Notes under the pieces: generated by a model
Database searches by the model: none
What the model was told of the DNA's origin: nothing
What the model saw: the letters and a program-made list of their open reading frames with translations, nothing else
Shown here: piece by piece, positions 10,001 through 19,456 of the stretch
Layout: each line of letters opens with the position of its first letter
Position numbering within the stretch: position 1 is the stretch's first letter
Translations under genes and position numbers: made by a program
Source: an uncultured Flavobacteriaceae bacterium
Lineage (GTDB): Bacteria > Bacteroidota > Bacteroidia > Flavobacteriales > Flavobacteriaceae
Direction of reading: 5' to 3'
Length of the DNA stretch: 64,000 nt
Assembly (NCBI GenBank): GCA_947486785.1
Contig: CANKUU010000002.1
Coordinates: forward strand, 124,001 to 188,000

Positions 10001-10420
10001 ATGAAAAACCAAATAATAGCATACCATCCAAAACTAAAAGAGTACGCTAGGCAGCCAACCAACAATAGCACCCTGTCTAACGTAGACTTAGGGCAACGCT
10101 TAAAAGGCAAGTGTATGGGTAAAGGCGAATATTGGATTCCTGATTTTGTGTTGGTGGCTAAAAGAGAAAATGCGATAACTAAGAAAATAACATTCGAAAC
10201 CATAGTAGTAGTTGCCAAGCGTACTCGAAATACAGACTTTACCCTCAACCAAAAAGAAGCAGATAAATTAACAAGATGGAAAATAAAAGCAGTAAAAGGT
10301 AAATTAATACATGGAACAGATTTAGGATTAAAACCTGATAATTGGTTAACCAAAAAAGGAAAATTTATAAAACTATTTAACGAAGGTGGTACTTTAAAAA
10401 CAGCCTTAAAAACAAACTAA
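10001..10420 (+). CDS. Putative orphan polymorphic-toxin C-terminal nuclease-like domain with DUF559-like N-terminal sequence
   Basis: N-terminus MKNQIIAYHPKLKEYARQPTNNSTLSNVDLGQRLKGK resembles the start of DUF559 proteins; remainder IPDFVLVAKRE...KITFETIVVVAKRTRNTDFTLNQKEADKL resembles Rhs-type toxin tails (PDxxIV...VVxxK...TxNQ). By eye only. Confidence 0.4.
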   Translation: MKNQIIAYHPKLKEYARQPTNNSTLSNVDLGQRLKGKCMGKGEYWIPDFVLVAKRENAITKKITFETIVVVAKRTRNTDFTLNQKEADKLTRWKIKAVKGKLIHGTDLGLKPDNWLTKKGKFIKLFNEGGTLKTALKTN

Positions 10421-10425
10421 GCATC

Positions 10426-11121
10426 ATGAGTATTTTAAAAAAACATCAAAAAGTATTTAGCTTACTGCAGGTAGAATTAGAACAATTTGGTTTTAATGAA
10501 TTTAATTATCGACCTCATAATTATTTGTTAGATGCCAAAAAAAACATAGGAGAACTTACCTATTTATTAAGTTTTCATCTTTCCTCAAAAAGTATTTCAT
10601 TAAGCTATGTTTATGGAGAAATCATGGTAAACCCAGTAAACAAAATACTAAACCAATTTATACCAGACTTATCAGATAACAATGAATTTATAACTTTAAA
10701 AAACCATAAAAACGGAGGAACACAAGACGATTTTGAAAAAATAAACCGGCATGTAAAAAACGTAGACATAGGAGTTTATATAGCTGTCATTATGGAACAT
10801 ATAAAAAAAATAGACTTTCCCTTTTTTGAGCAATACCCCACTTTGGAAACCATTAACCAAGAAATTATTAATAAAGTACCAGAGGATGATTATTTTGAAT
10901 GGTTTCCTGGCCTTTTTTTGTATAAAGCATTAATAATTATGAAGCTTTGTGCTAATTCAAAATACGAAGATTACAAAAATAGAAAAATAGAACTATATAA
11001 AGAATATTTAGAAAAAGACATTAACAAATATAAAGATACCTATAAAAGATTTTTATCTCTTATTGATTATTTAGACAGCGGCAAATATTTAAAAATAATA
11101 GAAAGTGACACTATTGTTTAA
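10426..11121 (+). CDS. Hypothetical protein, candidate immunity protein
   Basis: 231 aa, 5 bp downstream of the preceding ORF, charged soluble protein, no family recognised with certainty; position fits a toxin-immunity pair. Confidence 0.4.
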   Translation: MSILKKHQKVFSLLQVELEQFGFNEFNYRPHNYLLDAKKNIGELTYLLSFHLSSKSISLSYVYGEIMVNPVNKILNQFIPDLSDNNEFITLKNHKNGGTQDDFEKINRHVKNVDIGVYIAVIMEHIKKIDFPFFEQYPTLETINQEIINKVPEDDYFEWFPGLFLYKALIIMKLCANSKYEDYKNRKIELYKEYLEKDINKYKDTYKRFLSLIDYLDSGKYLKIIESDTIV

Positions 11122-11217
11122 GTTGATTTTTTATCCCCCCACTGGCGAGCAGAAAACAGATAAAATAAACGCTAGCGCAAGTGTCACAATAGTACCAGCA
11201 AGCAGTTAGAGTAAAGA

Positions 11218-11246
11218 GCACATCCCCCTAGCCCCCTTCAAAGGGG
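11218..11246. repeat. 29-bp direct repeat, copy 2
   Basis: GCACATCCCCCTAGCCCCCTTCAAAGGGG; identical and same orientation as 9904-9932. Confidence 0.9.
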
Positions 11247-11365
11247 GAATTGTGAGTACTGGTAATTAACATTGGTACAAATAAATAAGAACTATAAACG
11301 TAATGCACTCCATTTCGTTAGCCCCTAAGGGAGCAAAAACAGAAAGCGAGTTTAGCACTAAATTA

Positions 11366-12340
11366 CTACACCTTGCGACTCATTAAATTTTTGCCAAAAA
11401 TTCTTAGCACTTCTTTCTTTTCCTCAGAAATTGATAGCCTGTTAAGTACCTCAAATGCTTTATTGGTATATTTTTCAATTTCTTGCTGCGTATTTTCACA
11501 GGCACCCGTAGTCTCAAATATGTGTTTAATAGCACTAATTTTATGGGTAGGATCTTGTGGCTGAATAGAAAAAAGGTCAAACAGCTCATTTTTCTGATCT
11601 GTAGAACCTAATTCTAATGCTTTTAAATACAAAAAGGTTTTCTTATTCTCAATAATATCACCCCCTACTTGTTTTCCAAAGGTTTTAGGATCTCCAAAAG
11701 CATCTAAATAATCATCTTGTAATTGAAAGGCTATACCCAAATTTCTTCCAAATTCATATAACACATCTTGCTCATAAACAGTAGCCCCTGCAACAATTCC
11801 TCCCATTTTTAAGGCTGCTGCAACTAAAACTGCTGTTTTAAACTCAATCATTTTTAAATACTCTGCTAAAATTACATCATCACGGGTTTCAAAATCTACA
11901 TCATATTGCTGACCCTCACATACTTCAAGGGCTGTTTTACTAAAAAGCTTTGCCAAAGCTCTAAATGTTTCACCATCATAATTTTCAAACAGCTGATAAG
12001 CACTAATAAGCATCGCATCACCTGAAAGAATACCCGTATTTATATCCCATTTTTCATGCACGGTAGCCTTGCCTCTTCGCAGGGGCGCATCATCCATAAT
12101 ATCATCATGTACTAAAGAAAAATTATGAAAAATTTCAATTGCCAAAGCTGCATCAAAAGCTTTTTTATAATCTGATCCAAAAATATCAGTAGCCATAAGC
12201 ACCAATACCGGACGCAAACGCTTGCCGCCCAAACCCAAAATATAGGTAATGGGCTCATACAAATTAACAGGCTCTTTAGTTTTAGTTGCTAACTCTAAGT
12301 ACGAGATAAACTCATTGCGATAGTGCGCTATAGCATGCAT
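11366..12340 (-). CDS. Polyprenyl synthetase family protein
   Basis: GGKRLRP, LVHDDIMDDAPLRRG (first Asp-rich motif) and LAFQLQDDYLD-type (AFQLQDDYLDAFGD) second Asp-rich motif. Confidence 0.93.
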   Translation of the reverse strand: MHAIAHYRNEFISYLELATKTKEPVNLYEPITYILGLGGKRLRPVLVLMATDIFGSDYKKAFDAALAIEIFHNFSLVHDDIMDDAPLRRGKATVHEKWDINTGILSGDAMLISAYQLFENYDGETFRALAKLFSKTALEVCEGQQYDVDFETRDDVILAEYLKMIEFKTAVLVAAALKMGGIVAGATVYEQDVLYEFGRNLGIAFQLQDDYLDAFGDPKTFGKQVGGDIIENKKTFLYLKALELGSTDQKNELFDLFSIQPQDPTHKISAIKHIFETTGACENTQQEIEKYTNKAFEVLNRLSISEEKKEVLRIFGKNLMSRKV

Positions 12341-12465
12341 AGATGTTTTTTTTCAAAAATACACCAATTCAAAACAATGACATACTGCATATGGAAATGT
12401 TAAAAAGAAAAAAACCTAGGAAACTTTTTGTGTTTTTAAAGTTTCCTGTTATATATTTGCCTCCG

Positions 12466-13071
12466 ATGAAAGCAAAAATTTTAGAAAAGGCTACCGACAT
12501 GTTCTTAAACTACGGGTTTAAGAGTGTTACAATGGATGATATTGCACATGAAATGGGCATTTCTAAAAAAACAATTTATACGCATTACGATAATAAAACT
12601 AAATTGGTAGCGGAGAGTACCATGCACCTCTTTATTATTATTACTGAAGGGATTAATGAAATTATAGCCCTTAACAAAAACCCTATTGAAGAACTCTACG
12701 AGATTAAGAAATTTGTTATGGAGCATTTAAAAGACGAAAAGTCTTCGCCCCAATACCAACTTCAAAAATACTATCCAAAAATTTACAAAGAACTAAAAGA
12801 AAAAGAATATGATATTATGCTAGACTGTGTTGTAAACAACATAAAAAGGGGACTTGAACTGGGTATTTACAGAGATAATATTAATGTCGATTTTATTTCA
12901 AGAATCTACTACTCTGGTGTATTTGCCATAAAAGACAACACCTTGTTTCCAAATACCGAATTTAAAATGACCACCCTAGAGGGTTATTTTTTAGAATACC
13001 ACCTACGGGGTATTGTTACCCCAAAAGGACGACAAATATTAAATAAAATCATCAATTCAAATCAAGAATAA
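12466..13071 (+). CDS. TetR/AcrR family transcriptional regulator
   Basis: MKAKILEKATDMFLNYGFKSVTMDDIAHEMGISKKTIYTHYDNKTKLV, a typical TetR HTH; start moved to internal ATG (ORF track 12343). Precedes efflux operon. Confidence 0.92.
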   Translation: MKAKILEKATDMFLNYGFKSVTMDDIAHEMGISKKTIYTHYDNKTKLVAESTMHLFIIITEGINEIIALNKNPIEELYEIKKFVMEHLKDEKSSPQYQLQKYYPKIYKELKEKEYDIMLDCVVNNIKRGLELGIYRDNINVDFISRIYYSGVFAIKDNTLFPNTEFKMTTLEGYFLEYHLRGIVTPKGRQILNKIINSNQE

Positions 13072-13072
13072 C

Positions 13073-14419
13073 ATGCGAAAATTTCTGCTATTGGTTTTAA
13101 GCTTGTCTGTTGCTCATATTGGGCTTTCACAAGAACAAACAACAACCAATAATTTTACCTTACAAGAAGCTATTGCCTATGCATTGGCCAATAATTATAG
13201 TGCTATTAATGCCGACCGAGACCTCATTGATGCCAAGAAACAAAAATGGGAAACCATTGCTACAGGTCTTCCTCAAATATCAGCTGGGGTAAATTATCAA
13301 AATCAACTAAAACAACCTGTACAGTTAATTCCTGCAGAAATTTTTGGTGGCGAGCCAGGTACTTTTGCCGAAGTTATTTTTGGTCAGCCCCAGTCTGCAA
13401 CAGCCACAGCTACCTTACGGCAACAAATATTTGATGGCTCTTACATTGTGGGGGTACAGGCAACCAAAGCTTTTTTAGATTATAGCAAGAATAACAAAGA
13501 GAAAACGCAATTAGAAATAATAAAAGCAGTCACTGAAGCTTATGGCAATGTTTTACTTGCCCGTGAGAGCTATGCAATCTTAGAAAAAAACAAAGCGAAT
13601 TTAGAAAAGAATCTATACGAAACCACAAAACTGTATGAAAATGGTTTGGGTGACGAAGAAAGTGTAGAGCAACTTCAAATTACCCTTTCGTCGGTTAATA
13701 ATCAATTAAAAAATGCCGGTAGACTACAAAATATCACCTTACAAATGCTCAATTTAGTACTAGGTATCGCTATTGATGCTCCCACAACATTAAAACAAAA
13801 TTTAGATGATTTAGCCCAACAGCAAATTAATTTTGGACTCTTAGAAAGCGATTTCAATATTGAAAATAATGTGGATTACAAACTAGCATCAAACCTTAAT
13901 GAACAACGTTATTTTGAATTAAAACTTGCCAAAAGCAAGGCGCTACCTACCTTAAATTCATTTATTAATTATGGCACTTCGGCCTTTTCTGATAATTTTG
14001 ATTTTTTTGGTAGTGACCAAAAATGGTTCAACTCATCGGTACTTGGTTTTGATTTAACTATTCCCATATTTAGCTCCGGAAGACGCAGCGCAACTACTGC
14101 ACGCGCAAAAATAGCTCTAGAAAAAGCGAAAACGCAACTTAGCGAAGCAGAAGAGCAAATTAGATTGCAACTACAAAGTGCAAAAAGCAGCTATACCTTA
14201 GCTATTGATGAGTATGAAACCGCAAAAGACAACCTAAATTTAGCAGAACGTATTGCCCATAAAAACGAAGTTAAATATGCCGAAGGATTGTCTAGTAGCT
14301 TTGAACTACGCCAAGCACAATTACAGTTATACGATGCCCAACAAAATTACCTACAAAGTATGGTTGAGGTCATCAATAAAAAAACAGCCTTAGAAATTAT
14401 AATTAACAATAAATCATAA
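13073..14419 (+). CDS. TolC family outer membrane efflux protein
   Basis: 448 aa; signal peptide, two OEP-type repeats (LLARESYAILEKNKANLEKNLYETTKLYENGLGDEESVEQLQ). Confidence 0.9.
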   Translation: MRKFLLLVLSLSVAHIGLSQEQTTTNNFTLQEAIAYALANNYSAINADRDLIDAKKQKWETIATGLPQISAGVNYQNQLKQPVQLIPAEIFGGEPGTFAEVIFGQPQSATATATLRQQIFDGSYIVGVQATKAFLDYSKNNKEKTQLEIIKAVTEAYGNVLLARESYAILEKNKANLEKNLYETTKLYENGLGDEESVEQLQITLSSVNNQLKNAGRLQNITLQMLNLVLGIAIDAPTTLKQNLDDLAQQQINFGLLESDFNIENNVDYKLASNLNEQRYFELKLAKSKALPTLNSFINYGTSAFSDNFDFFGSDQKWFNSSVLGFDLTIPIFSSGRRSATTARAKIALEKAKTQLSEAEEQIRLQLQSAKSSYTLAIDEYETAKDNLNLAERIAHKNEVKYAEGLSSSFELRQAQLQLYDAQQNYLQSMVEVINKKTALEIIINNKS

Positions 14420-14470
14420 AAAACGAACAGCAACCTGCCTGTCCTAAAAACAGGTTTAAATACGACTCTT

Positions 14471-15655
14471 ATGAAAAAAATAATATACCTCTGTATCGCC
14501 ACCATTGCCATTTCTTCTTGCGGAGACGGCAAAATAATGTCTGTTGACGACCTTATAGCGGAAGGAAATTTGGAAGCATTACGCACCAAAAAAAGTGAAT
14601 TATCAAAAGAACAAAAAGCATTAAATGCCCAATTGCATCAGTTAGATTCTGTAATTGCAACATTTAAAGGGAATGAAAAATTACCATTGGTAACCACTAT
14701 CGTTGCTAAAGCCGATACCTTTGAGCACTACCTAGAACTACAAGGCGATGTAAAAACAAAGCAAAACGTATTAATATATCCTGAAATGGCAGGTACCCTG
14801 AAAAAGGTATATGTAAAAAAGGGCGACAAGGTAAACAAAGGGCAACTTTTAGCCAGCATTGATGATGGTGGTATGACTAGCCAATTGGCACAACTAAAAA
14901 CACAAGCGGCTTTAGCACAAACCACCTTTGAACGTCAACAAAAGTTATGGGAACAAAAAATAGGTTCAGAAATTCAATACCTTCAGGCAAAAAGCAACTA
15001 TGAAGCTAGTGAAAGTGCTGTAAAACAAGCGCAAAGTCAATTAGGCAAAGCAACCTTACGAGCCCCTTTCTCAGGTATTATTGATGATGTTATCAAAGAC
15101 CAAGGCACGGTAGTTTCTCCAGGGCCTGGGTCTGAGGTTTTCCGTATTGTTAACTTATCAAACATGTACATTGAGGTTGATGTTCCTGAGAGTTATTTAG
15201 GAAACGTAAAAAAAGGAAAAGAAGCTATCGTGTATTTCCCTATTTTGGGTGATACTATAGTTTCTAAAATTCGTCAAACCGGAAATTTTATCAATCCTGG
15301 CAACAGAGCCTTTTCTGCTGAAATTCCTGTACCCAATGGCAAAGGCAATATCAAGCCCAACCTTACAGCCAAGGTGAGTCTTAATGATTATACCAATGAA
15401 AAAGCAATTACTATTCCACAAAGCATAATTTCTGAAAATGCCGACGGAGAACAGTATGTATACATCGCTACGCCATCAGAAAAAGAAAACGAAGCTTTAA
15501 TTAAACGACAAATCATTACAACAGGCAGAACCCAAGGTAGTATGGTAGAAATTCTTTCGGGTATCGCTAACGGCGACCAACTCATTAAAGAAGGGGCTAG
15601 AAGTGTAAAAGATGGTCAAAATGTGCAGATTTTAAATTCAAGCAGCAATGAGTAA
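14471..15655 (+). CDS. RND efflux periplasmic adaptor subunit
   Basis: Lipobox (AISSCGDG), biotinyl-lipoyl-like segment (GTLKKVYVKKGDKVNKGQLLASID), coiled coil and ATLRAPFSGIIDDV. Confidence 0.92.
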   Translation: MKKIIYLCIATIAISSCGDGKIMSVDDLIAEGNLEALRTKKSELSKEQKALNAQLHQLDSVIATFKGNEKLPLVTTIVAKADTFEHYLELQGDVKTKQNVLIYPEMAGTLKKVYVKKGDKVNKGQLLASIDDGGMTSQLAQLKTQAALAQTTFERQQKLWEQKIGSEIQYLQAKSNYEASESAVKQAQSQLGKATLRAPFSGIIDDVIKDQGTVVSPGPGSEVFRIVNLSNMYIEVDVPESYLGNVKKGKEAIVYFPILGDTIVSKIRQTGNFINPGNRAFSAEIPVPNGKGNIKPNLTAKVSLNDYTNEKAITIPQSIISENADGEQYVYIATPSEKENEALIKRQIITTGRTQGSMVEILSGIANGDQLIKEGARSVKDGQNVQILNSSSNE

Positions 15656-18600
15656 GCAAAAGAAAAACGCCAATAAAGAGTTTAAAATATCCTCGTGGGC
15701 TATAGATAACCCCTCGGTTATTTATGTAATGATTGCTATTTTCCTATGGTTGGGCTTTCAATCATATCAAGCCATGCCACGCGAAGATCTTCCTGAAATC
15801 ATTCAAAACAAAATTTATGTGAGTACTCCTTATCCGGGGAATACTGCTGAAGATGTGGAGCGACTCATTACTGACCCTTTAGAAGATCGCCTAAAGAATA
15901 TTAGTAATGTGGTAAAAATAACCTCTACATCACAAGAAGACTACGCTATCATCACCATAGAATTTGATGAAGATTTAACGGTAGACCAAGCCAAACAAAA
16001 GGTAAAAGACGAGGTAGATAGCGAAAAAGCTAGTGAAGACTGGCCTACCTTTAATAATGCCAAATTAGAACCAAAAGTTTTCGATTTAAACCTTTCAGAA
16101 TCTTTTCCCATCATGAATGTGAATTTTACAGGAGACTACCCTGTAGAAAAACTGAAGGAATTTGCAGAATACCTGCAAGATGAAATTGAAGACCTACAAG
16201 AAATAAAAGAAGTAGGTATTAGAGGGGCGCAAGATAAAGAAGTAGAAGTTGCTGTTGACGTGTACAAAATGATGGCGGCAAAAGTTAGTTTTCAAGATGT
16301 TATTGGCGCTATCGCTAATGGCAATATAACCATGTCTGCCGGAAATCTTAAAGCGGGCGATCAGCGCAGAACAATACGTATTTTAGGAGAGGTTAAAAAC
16401 CCTAAAGAATTAGAAAATTTTGTTGTAAAAGCAGACAATGGGGCGATATACCTTAAAGATATTGCCAAAATTTCTTTTAATGAAAAAGAGAAAACAACCT
16501 TTGCACGTGAATACGGCAAAAGTGTTGTAATGCTCGATATTAAAAAACGATCGGGTAGTAATAAGATTGAGGCGACTACCAAAATTCGCGAGCTTGTAAA
16601 AGAAGCCGAAACTAATTATTTCCCCAAAGATTTAAATATAACCATTGCCAACGATTCATCGGGCAGAACCTTAAATCAAGTAGACGATTTAGTAAATAAT
16701 ATCATCTTTGGTATTATACTAGTAGTCGCGGTACTAATGTTCTTCTTAGGCTTTAGAAACGCCCTGTTTGTAGGTTTTGCCATACCCATGTCTATGTTTA
16801 TGTCATTCATGGTACTGTCACTCTTAGGCTACACCCTAAACACCATGATTCTTTTTGGAATGATCATGGGGCTTGGTATGCTAGTAGATAACGGTATTGT
16901 AGTGGTTGAAAATGTGTATCGCTTAATGAGCGAAGGCATGTCTAGAACCGAGGCTGCAAAAAAAGGAATTGGCGAAATAGCCATACCAATTATCATTTCT
17001 ACCTTAACTACGGTAGCGGCTTTTGTACCGCTAGCCTTTTGGCCCGGTATTTTTGGGCAATTTATGAAGTATTTCCCTATCACCTTATCAGTGGTATTGG
17101 GGTCGTCACTTTTTGTAGCCATTTTTATGAACTCTATGCTGGTCTCACAGTTTATGAGTATTGATGAAAAAGAACTTACCAAAAAACAACTATTACGTAT
17201 TACGGCTGTTTTGGGTAGTTTTGGGGTATTCATACTTTTCTTTGGAGGCGCTATGAGAGGTTTGGGTACGGTTATGATTGTAACCGCAATTTTCTTTTGG
17301 ATCTACAAATATGCCATTAAAAAATGGGCCACAAACTTTCAGAATAAGGCAATGGTTCGTTTTGAAAATTGGTATGAAAGACGCATCAAGCATGCGTTAA
17401 AAGGCAATAATGTATATTGGTACTTTGGCACCACTTTTCTTTTATTAATTGCTGTTTTTATGCTTTTTGGCATGTCTTTAGACAGCGGCAGAACCAAAGT
17501 AGAGTTCTTTCCAGATAATAAACCTAATGAAATATACGCGTATATTGAATACCCACAGGGTACGTCTATAGAAAAAACCAATGCCCTTACTAAGGAAATA
17601 GAAAAGCGTGTTTATGCGGTTGCCAACAGCCCCAAGTATACCGATGGTGATCACAACTATTTGGTAGAGTCGGCTGTATCGCAGGTTGGCGAAGGCGCTG
17701 GCAATCCACAAACAGATGGTGGTTCATCGGCAGAAATGCCACATCGTGGTAAGGTGACGGTTTCTATGAAAGAATATAAATATCGTAATGGAAGAGATAC
17801 CGAAGAGCTTCGTGGTGAAATTCAAGAAGCTTTAACGGGTATTTATCCTGGTGTAGGTATTTCTGTTGAAAAAGAAGCCAATGGCCCGCCAGCAGGATAC
17901 CCTATAAATATAGAATTGCAAGGTAAAGATTATACCGAGCTTATTAGTACTGCTGAAGATATTAGAAACTTTATCAATACTAAAAATATTGCAGGTATTG
18001 AAGAGCTTAAAATTGATGTCAACAAAGGCAAGCCAGCCATGCAAGTTGTGGTAGACCGTAAAAAAGCAGGTGAATTAGGCGTTTCTGTGGGGCAAGTTGG
18101 GCAGCAATTAAGACGTTCTTTATTTGGTGAAAAAGCAGGTATCTATAAGGTAGATGGTGAAGATTACGACATTAACGTTCGATTTGATGAAGACATTCGA
18201 TATAACAAAAGTGCCCTCTTCAATCAAAATATTATTTTTAGAGATCAGTCCACAGGAAAAATAAAAGAAATACCTGTTTCTGCAGTTGCCAAAAAACGAA
18301 ATTCCTCTGGTTTTAGTGCAATAAAGCACAAAGATAAAAAGAGAGTGGTAACGATATATTCGCAACTAAAACCCGGGTTTAGTGATGCGGGCGCTATTGT
18401 AGCCGAAATTCAAAAAGAAATGGAAGACTATAAAGGGCTTCCAAAAGATGTAAAGCTAGATTTTACAGGTCAAATTGAAGAGCAAAATAAGCAAATGTTA
18501 TTTCTTGTAAGCGCCTTCTTTGTTGGTTTAGCCTTAATTATGCTTATTCTTATTTTTCAATTTGGGGGCATCTCAAAACCAATGATTATCATGATCGCTA

Positions 18601-19181
18601 TTTTCTTGAGCTTTATTGGTGTTTTTGGTGGCTTAATGATTACAGGATGGTCATTTGTGATAATGATGACGATGATGGGTATTATTTCACTCGCAGGTAT
18701 CGTTGTAAACAACGGGGTAGTTTTATTAGACTATACGCAAATTCTCATCGATCGTAAAAAGGTAAAATTAGACTTAGAAGACAAAGACTTGCTTACAATG
18801 AATCAGGTTACCAAAATTATCGTGGCAAGTGGTAAAGCCAGATTGCGACCCGTAATTCTTACCGCCATTACCACCGTACTGGGTTTAATTCCCCTAGCCA
18901 TCGGATTAAACATTGATTTCTTTTCGTTATTTACCGAGTTTAACCCCAAAATTTATATGGGTGGTGATAATGTAATTTTCTGGGGGCCCCTAGCATGGAC
19001 GGTAATCTTTGGTTTAATAGTTGCCACTTTCTTAACCTTAATAATCGTTCCGGTATTATTCAACATTATTTACCGCATAAAAACAGCGGTTAGAGGTCTT
19101 AAAAAAGCGAATACTAGTGAAACTGAAAATACACCACTAGAAAATATCACATTAGACACTTTGCCAAATACGCAGCGATGA
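15648..19181 (+). CDS. RND family efflux transporter permease
   Basis: 1177 aa; AcrB-like architecture, PREDLPEI, GMIMGLGMLVDNGIVVVENVYR, and second-half GIVVNNGVVLLDY; overlaps adaptor by 8 bp. Confidence 0.95.
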   Translation: MSKQKKNANKEFKISSWAIDNPSVIYVMIAIFLWLGFQSYQAMPREDLPEIIQNKIYVSTPYPGNTAEDVERLITDPLEDRLKNISNVVKITSTSQEDYAIITIEFDEDLTVDQAKQKVKDEVDSEKASEDWPTFNNAKLEPKVFDLNLSESFPIMNVNFTGDYPVEKLKEFAEYLQDEIEDLQEIKEVGIRGAQDKEVEVAVDVYKMMAAKVSFQDVIGAIANGNITMSAGNLKAGDQRRTIRILGEVKNPKELENFVVKADNGAIYLKDIAKISFNEKEKTTFAREYGKSVVMLDIKKRSGSNKIEATTKIRELVKEAETNYFPKDLNITIANDSSGRTLNQVDDLVNNIIFGIILVVAVLMFFLGFRNALFVGFAIPMSMFMSFMVLSLLGYTLNTMILFGMIMGLGMLVDNGIVVVENVYRLMSEGMSRTEAAKKGIGEIAIPIIISTLTTVAAFVPLAFWPGIFGQFMKYFPITLSVVLGSSLFVAIFMNSMLVSQFMSIDEKELTKKQLLRITAVLGSFGVFILFFGGAMRGLGTVMIVTAIFFWIYKYAIKKWATNFQNKAMVRFENWYERRIKHALKGNNVYWYFGTTFLLLIAVFMLFGMSLDSGRTKVEFFPDNKPNEIYAYIEYPQGTSIEKTNALTKEIEKRVYAVANSPKYTDGDHNYLVESAVSQVGEGAGNPQTDGGSSAEMPHRGKVTVSMKEYKYRNGRDTEELRGEIQEALTGIYPGVGISVEKEANGPPAGYPINIELQGKDYTELISTAEDIRNFINTKNIAGIEELKIDVNKGKPAMQVVVDRKKAGELGVSVGQVGQQLRRSLFGEKAGIYKVDGEDYDINVRFDEDIRYNKSALFNQNIIFRDQSTGKIKEIPVSAVAKKRNSSGFSAIKHKDKKRVVTIYSQLKPGFSDAGAIVAEIQKEMEDYKGLPKDVKLDFTGQIEEQNKQMLFLVSAFFVGLALIMLILIFQFGGISKPMIIMIAIFLSFIGVFGGLMITGWSFVIMMTMMGIISLAGIVVNNGVVLLDYTQILIDRKKVKLDLEDKDLLTMNQVTKIIVASGKARLRPVILTAITTVLGLIPLAIGLNIDFFSLFTEFNPKIYMGGDNVIFWGPLAWTVIFGLIVATFLTLIIVPVLFNIIYRIKTAVRGLKKANTSETENTPLENITLDTLPNTQR

Positions 19182-19213
19182 GAGTGAGGTAGAATTATGA
19201 AAAGAACATGATC

Positions 19214-19255
19214 AAAAAAAGACCTGATAATTACAATTTATCGGGTCTTTTTTTT
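19214..19255 (+). terminator. Rho-independent terminator
   Basis: GACCTGATAA-TTACAATT-TATCGGGTC followed by a T tract. Confidence 0.8.
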
Positions 19256-19456
19256 GCTAAATCTCCTTATTTTATAAACTTTTAGCATACAATCTCAGCT
19301 AAGATTACAAGGCATTTCAAAAGGTTTTGTTGGTGATTGAATACCTGTATCGGGCTATCCTAATTGCATTTGCAAATTAAAGCGCAATACCCGATTGTAT
19401 TTTTTAGATGATACCATGATAACTTCTTACCTTTGCAGCTTTAAATTTTAACACAC

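Noticed and set aside
9847-10353. 168-aa minus-strand ORF covering the cassette border
   Set aside because: Runs through the 29-bp repeat and antisense to crtY end and ORF 10001; composition is shadow-like (hydrophobic, Cys-rich). The plus-strand ORFs are better supported.
8700-12340. A carotenoid biosynthetic gene cluster
   Set aside because: Only lycopene cyclase and a polyprenyl synthase are present; no crtB, crtI or crtZ in the window, so no cluster claim is made.
16829-17233. 134-aa antisense ORF within the RND permease
   Set aside because: Overlaps a clear RND gene; low-complexity Ser/Thr/Ile composition of a shadow frame.
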